DNA of 64,000 nt, from assembly GCA_024280945.1 (NCBI GenBank), contig JAMXLO010000053.1:1-64000 (forward strand), written 5' to 3'. Below, one piece after another: positions 60,813 to 64,000 of this stretch; within the stretch, counting starts at the first letter, position 1; every line of letters starts with the position of its first letter. The DNA is from Acetobacteraceae bacterium. Lineage in GTDB: Bacteria; Pseudomonadota; Alphaproteobacteria; Acetobacterales; Acetobacteraceae. Under the pieces are notes generated by a model, which searched no databases, was not told where the DNA came from, and saw only the letters and a list, made by a program, of their open reading frames with translations. Position numbers and translations under genes: made by a program.

Positions 60813-62093
60813 CTAAGAGCCATACACGACGCGTGGCAGCCACAGCGTGAGCTCTGGTACGTAGGTGATGATTCCCAGCACGATCAGCAGCAGGATGAGG
60901 AACGGCAGAATACCCCAGATCACCTCGCCGATCGGCGCATCGGAGATCGTCGACAGCACGTAGAGGTTCAATCCCACCGGCGGGTGCACCAGTCCCACTT
61001 CCATGTTGTGTGTGAAGATGATGCCGAAATGCACCGGATCGACGCCAAGTGGCAGCAGCACAGGCGCCAGGATCGGCATCACCAGCAACAGCGTCGCCAC
61101 CACCTCGAGGAAGCAGCCGATGATCAGCAACAACACGTTGATCGTCAGCAGGAATTCCCAGGTAGCGAAGCCGCGATGTGCGACAAAGTCGACCAGCTGC
61201 CCTGGAACGCCCGATCCTGTCATCCAGTGTCCGAACACCAAGGCCGTCGCGATGATCAGCATAATCACACCGGCGCTGCGCAATGCCTCGGCGACAACCT
61301 CGAGCGTGCGACGGACCGGGAAGCCACGATACACACCAAGGCTGACCATCAGTGCGGTAACCGCGGCGAGTGCGGCCGACTCGGTGATCGTCATGAACCC
61401 GCCATAGATGCCGACCATCACCACGAATGGCACCGCCATTGCCGGCAAGGCTCGCCATGTCACGTACAGCCTCTGTCGGAACGGCATTGGAGTCTCGGCG
61501 GGAAAGCCCTTCCACCGCGCGTACCACAGGACCCAGACGAAGAAGGCACCGGCCTGCAGGAGCCCCGGCAGAATGCCGGCGAGAAACAGCCGCGGCACCG
61601 ACTGCTCGGTGACGATGCCGTACAGGATCAGCGCGAGCGACGGCGGGATCACCACACCGATGGTGCCGGAGGCGCCCAACACGCCTAGCGCAAAGCCGCG
61701 CGGATAGCCGCGCTCCAGCATCGCCGGCAACAGGATCGTTCCCATGGCGAGCGCGGTCGCGACCGACGATCCGCAGATGGCGGCGAACAGCGCGCACGAC
61801 ACCACCGCAACAAGCCCGAGTGAGCCCTTGATGCCACCCAGCCACGCAGTCGACAGATCCACCAATGCCTGCGCCACACCACCCCGCCGCATGAACGCGG
61901 CCGCCATGACGAACAGCGGCAACGCCATCAACGTGGTGGAGTTGAGCTGGTCGATCATGTTCTGCGCCACGCCAACCATTGGTTGGCCGGAGACGTAGAA
62001 CAGCACCGCCGCGCAGGTGCCGAGTACCAGGAAGATCGGCATGCCCGCAGCGAGCAGGCCGAAGAACATCACCAGGAAGCCGAGAGTCGCCAT
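60813..62093 (-). CDS. TRAP transporter large permease (DctM type)
   Basis: 426 residues with about 12 membrane helices, typical of DctM. Family landmarks are NSTTLMALPLFVMAAAFMRRGGVAQALVDL and ATALAMGTILLPAMLERGYPRGFALGVLGASGTIGVVIPPSLALILYG. It forms the Na+-driven transport channel with the DctQ subunit, fed by the periplasmic DctP protein. The start directly follows the DctQ stop. The final gene of the dctPQM operon; the end of the convergent cupin gene is 3 bases away. Confidence 0.94.
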   Translation of the reverse strand: MATLGFLVMFFGLLAAGMPIFLVLGTCAAVLFYVSGQPMVGVAQNMIDQLNSTTLMALPLFVMAAAFMRRGGVAQALVDLSTAWLGGIKGSLGLVAVVSCALFAAICGSSVATALAMGTILLPAMLERGYPRGFALGVLGASGTIGVVIPPSLALILYGIVTEQSVPRLFLAGILPGLLQAGAFFVWVLWYARWKGFPAETPMPFRQRLYVTWRALPAMAVPFVVMVGIYGGFMTITESAALAAVTALMVSLGVYRGFPVRRTLEVVAEALRSAGVIMLIIATALVFGHWMTGSGVPGQLVDFVAHRGFATWEFLLTINVLLLIIGCFLEVVATLLLVMPILAPVLLPLGVDPVHFGIIFTHNMEVGLVHPPVGLNLYVLSTISDAPIGEVIWGILPFLILLLIVLGIITYVPELTLWLPRVVYGS

Positions 62094-62663
62094 CTAGCGT
62101 GGCGGCGGCACGGCGAGATCGGCGGGGGCCTCGTGCTCGATCGCGTGTCCGATGGTCATGATCCGTGGATCGAAGGCGAAGAGATAGCGGAACAGCCGCG
62201 CGCAGTAGCGAAGCAGCATCAGCACTCCACCGACCGGCAGCGCCGTGTAGTAGATCCAGATCGGGAACTGCAGATCGGAGGAACTGCGCTGGTCGAACAG
62301 CACGGCGGTATCCACCACGTCCCAACCGTACCAAACCATGCCCGCGGTGAAGGCGATCGCCACCAGGCAGTTGAACACCTCCACCCAGCGCTGGGTCTGC
62401 GGACGGAGCAGCCGCAGCACCAGGTCCGGACGCACATGCCCGTTGGTGCGCACCAGGTCGCTGGCAACGATCATCACCGCCCATACGGCAATATAGACGA
62501 TGACCTCTTCCGCCCAGGTGATGGCGTGCGCGGGATCGATGTAGCGACCGAATACCTGCAGTACCGCGATGATCAGCGCGAAAGCGCCAAGCAGGCCGAC
62601 GCTGATACGCTCGATTCGATCCCAGAGATGGCCGAGAAGGCCCAGCGTCGCCCTTGCCGTCAC
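62094..62663 (-). CDS. TRAP transporter small permease (DctQ type)
   Basis: 189 residues with four membrane helices. AHAITWAEEVIVYIAVWAVMIVASDLVRTNGHVRPDL is the DctQ signature region (W-E-E and G-H-V-R). It is the small integral-membrane partner of the large permease. The stop abuts the DctM start, and its own start lies one base after the DctP stop, so all three are cotranslated. Confidence 0.92.
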   Translation of the reverse strand: MTARATLGLLGHLWDRIERISVGLLGAFALIIAVLQVFGRYIDPAHAITWAEEVIVYIAVWAVMIVASDLVRTNGHVRPDLVLRLLRPQTQRWVEVFNCLVAIAFTAGMVWYGWDVVDTAVLFDQRSSSDLQFPIWIYYTALPVGGVLMLLRYCARLFRYLFAFDPRIMTIGHAIEHEAPADLAVPPPR

Positions 62664-62664
62664 G

Positions 62665-63693
62665 TCAGGCGCGGACGTCCGTCATGACCAGCTCGACCAG
62701 CCTGGGCGAGATGTGCGCTTCCTCGACTGCCTTGTCCTGTACTTTCACCAGTTCGGCGCGCGTCGCGTCGAGGTCCGCTTGTGGCACGTCCACGAACTTG
62801 ACGCCCTGCTTCTCCAGCGCCGCGCGACCGCTTTCCTGCAGCTTGGCGGTGTTCTCGCGATAGGCGGCGATATTGTCCTGCCACAGCCTGACCATGGCCT
62901 CCTGCAGCTTTGGCCCGACCTTCTGCCAGAACGCCGGATTGACCATCGGCACGTAAAGACCCATGCCCTGCTTGTCCTGCAGCGAATAGCGCAGGCCGGA
63001 ATCGAACAGCTTGGCACTGTTGGCACTTTCGTTGCTGCTGATAAGACCGTCGAAGGTCCCCTGCGACATCGCCAGCGGCACGTCAGGCCAGGCGGTCACG
63101 TTCGGGATACCGCCGAAGAAGCGGATCCGGAACGAATTCAGCACGCCGCCGGGGCTGCGCAGTTTCATGCCCTTGAGGTCGGCGACCGAATTGATCGGCT
63201 TGCGGGTCGAGAACCAGTTATTGTAGCCGAGGTCGAACCATGGCCCGAGGATTTCGACCTTCAGTTTGCTGGTGATCGCGCCATTGACCATTTTGCCGCC
63301 CGCGCCGTCGGCGGCCTTGTGCACCACCTCTATGGGTCGGCCATATAGCGCCGGAAGCTGCGAGAAATCGGCGTCGGGGACCAATCCGGTGATCGTCCAC
63401 GTGCCCGGACAGGCCATCTCCACCTGGCCCTGCACCAGCGCCTTCGTCACCTGCAGGTCAGGGAAGAGCGAGCCGCTCTCGAACAGCTTGGTCTTGATCT
63501 GACCGCCCGCCGCCGCCTCCAGCTTGCCTAGATAGTCGCGAAAGGCGACGTTGCGCGGATGTGATGGCGCCGTGTCGAGTGAACAGCGCAGTTCGAGCGG
63601 TGCGTCGCCTCTGGCGTGCCGCAAGATGGCAAAACTGCCCAACGTCAAAAACGAACTGCGCGCAAAAGCGCGCCGCGACAAATGATGCGACAT
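62665..63693 (-). CDS. TRAP transporter solute-binding protein (DctP type)
   Basis: 342 residues from the ATG at 63693 with TTGGAGG upstream. A twin-arginine signal (LSRRAFARSSFLTLGSFAIL) is followed by the DctP domain: FRDYLGKLEAAAGGQIKTKLFESGSLF, and the ligand-anchoring arginine region KLRSPGGVLNSFRIRFFGG. It captures a carboxylate-type solute in the periplasm for the DctQM permease. Substrate unknown. It is first in the operon; 62 bases separate it from the next gene upstream. Confidence 0.93.
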   Translation of the reverse strand: MSHHLSRRAFARSSFLTLGSFAILRHARGDAPLELRCSLDTAPSHPRNVAFRDYLGKLEAAAGGQIKTKLFESGSLFPDLQVTKALVQGQVEMACPGTWTITGLVPDADFSQLPALYGRPIEVVHKAADGAGGKMVNGAITSKLKVEILGPWFDLGYNNWFSTRKPINSVADLKGMKLRSPGGVLNSFRIRFFGGIPNVTAWPDVPLAMSQGTFDGLISSNESANSAKLFDSGLRYSLQDKQGMGLYVPMVNPAFWQKVGPKLQEAMVRLWQDNIAAYRENTAKLQESGRAALEKQGVKFVDVPQADLDATRAELVKVQDKAVEEAHISPRLVELVMTDVRA

Positions 63694-63755
63694 TGGCGTT
63701 GCCTCCAATCGTATTCGCGGAATACCGGCGGGTATGGCGACGCGCACAGAGCGCG

Positions 63756-64000
63756 TCAAGGCGAGGTCGGCAGCGGTTCCGGCGGCGGCAGCGATGGCGG
63801 CGGCGGACTTGAAGGCGGCGACTCGAGTGGTGCTCCCCCGAGCGGCTGCTGTTGTACCGGCGCCTGAATCGCACCGGCTGGTACCAACCAGTTACTCAGC
63901 GCACGCCGAGCCTGATATTCGAACTCGACGTTCATCCGGTCCATCATGTCTTTCGTCATGTCATAGAGGCGGCCTGACAGATCATCCAAGTCGCCCGTAT
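63756..64000 (-). CDS. Hypothetical protein with proline-rich C-terminus, partial
   Basis: The frame is open to the window edge, so only the C-terminal 80 residues are seen and the N-terminus is missing. Near the edge it reads GDLDDLSGRLYDMTKDMMDRMN, an amphipathic helical stretch, followed by FEYQARRALSNWLVPAG and a tail of prolines and serines (about 35 residues) with little structure. A TTG at 63989 is an in-frame start but the upstream codons look equally coding. No family is recognised. Confidence 0.5.
   Translation of the reverse strand, partial: TGDLDDLSGRLYDMTKDMMDRMNVEFEYQARRALSNWLVPAGAIQAPVQQQPLGGAPLESPPSSPPPPSLPPPEPLPTSP

Noticed and set aside
60709-62484. 591-residue minus-strand frame
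   Set aside because: It is an out-of-frame shadow of the TRAP large and small permease genes; no motif supports it.

Overview
The window is GC-rich, densely packed chromosomal DNA of an alphaproteobacterium. The gene repertoire (many orphan solute-binding proteins, CoA-transferases, a SAM-II riboswitch, a DUF1127 protein, 2,2-dialkylglycine decarboxylase) suggests Rhodospirillales, probably Acetobacteraceae. That placement is inferred from gene content; no rRNA or tRNA gene was seen. Many true starts lie inside longer open frames and were chosen by ribosome-binding site, overlap with the upstream stop, and family length.

Layout. 1-1.75 kb: a sugar-type ABC binding protein (cut by the window edge) behind a Gfo/Idh/MocA dehydrogenase, with a 4-oxalocrotonate-tautomerase-like gene divergent. 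2.0-9.3 kb: a six-subunit membrane operon (HyfB, C, E, F, G, I-like) led by an HTH regulator. Its large subunit lacks the nickel-binding cysteines, so it is a hydrogenase-related (Ehr-type) complex rather than a hydrogenase. 9.5-12.4 kb: hybrid histidine kinase and a convergent receiver protein. 12.5-15.8 kb: PHB-depolymerase-type esterase and argDF. 16-25 kb: small secreted proteins, flavin reductase, LuxR regulator, amidohydrolase, flavodoxin, TAXI binding protein plus Sel1 protein, and a CoA-transferase coupled to a GrdB-like gene. 25-30.7 kb: a glucosaminidase followed by the type VI secretion membrane genes tssL and tssM.

31.9-34.9 kb is a small defence or mobile segment, AT-richer at its right end. 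It holds a VapBC pair with a perfect inverted-repeat operator, a degenerate HTH gene, and a retron of the Ec67 (Eco2) kind. The retron has a readable msr-msd RNA with perfect 11-base a1/a2 repeats, followed by a reverse transcriptase fused to a TOPRIM domain. 35-45 kb: dgdA, a two-part palindromic mosaic element, NIPSNAP, TauD-type dioxygenase, LysR regulator, CmcJ-like protein, folE, apaG, glycosyltransferase, and metZ behind a SAM-II riboswitch. 45-52.3 kb: PAS hybrid kinase, MFS exporter, aldo/keto reductase, a family-5 binding protein and a 2-oxoglutarate oxygenase.

52.5-54.7 kb is a tight three-gene cassette: a Lys/Glu-rich protein with 16-residue repeats, a degenerate ATP-grasp homologue and an intact ATP-grasp ligase. 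I recognise no described pathway that matches it, and it is the best candidate here for an undescribed peptide-modifying system. 54.7-60.8 kb: ATC-hydrolase-like protein, acyl-CoA dehydrogenase, a two-subunit CoA-transferase with a Uma2 nuclease gene between its halves, a second family-5 binding protein and a cupin. 60.8-63.7 kb: a complete TRAP transporter (DctM, Q, P types). The last gene runs off the end.
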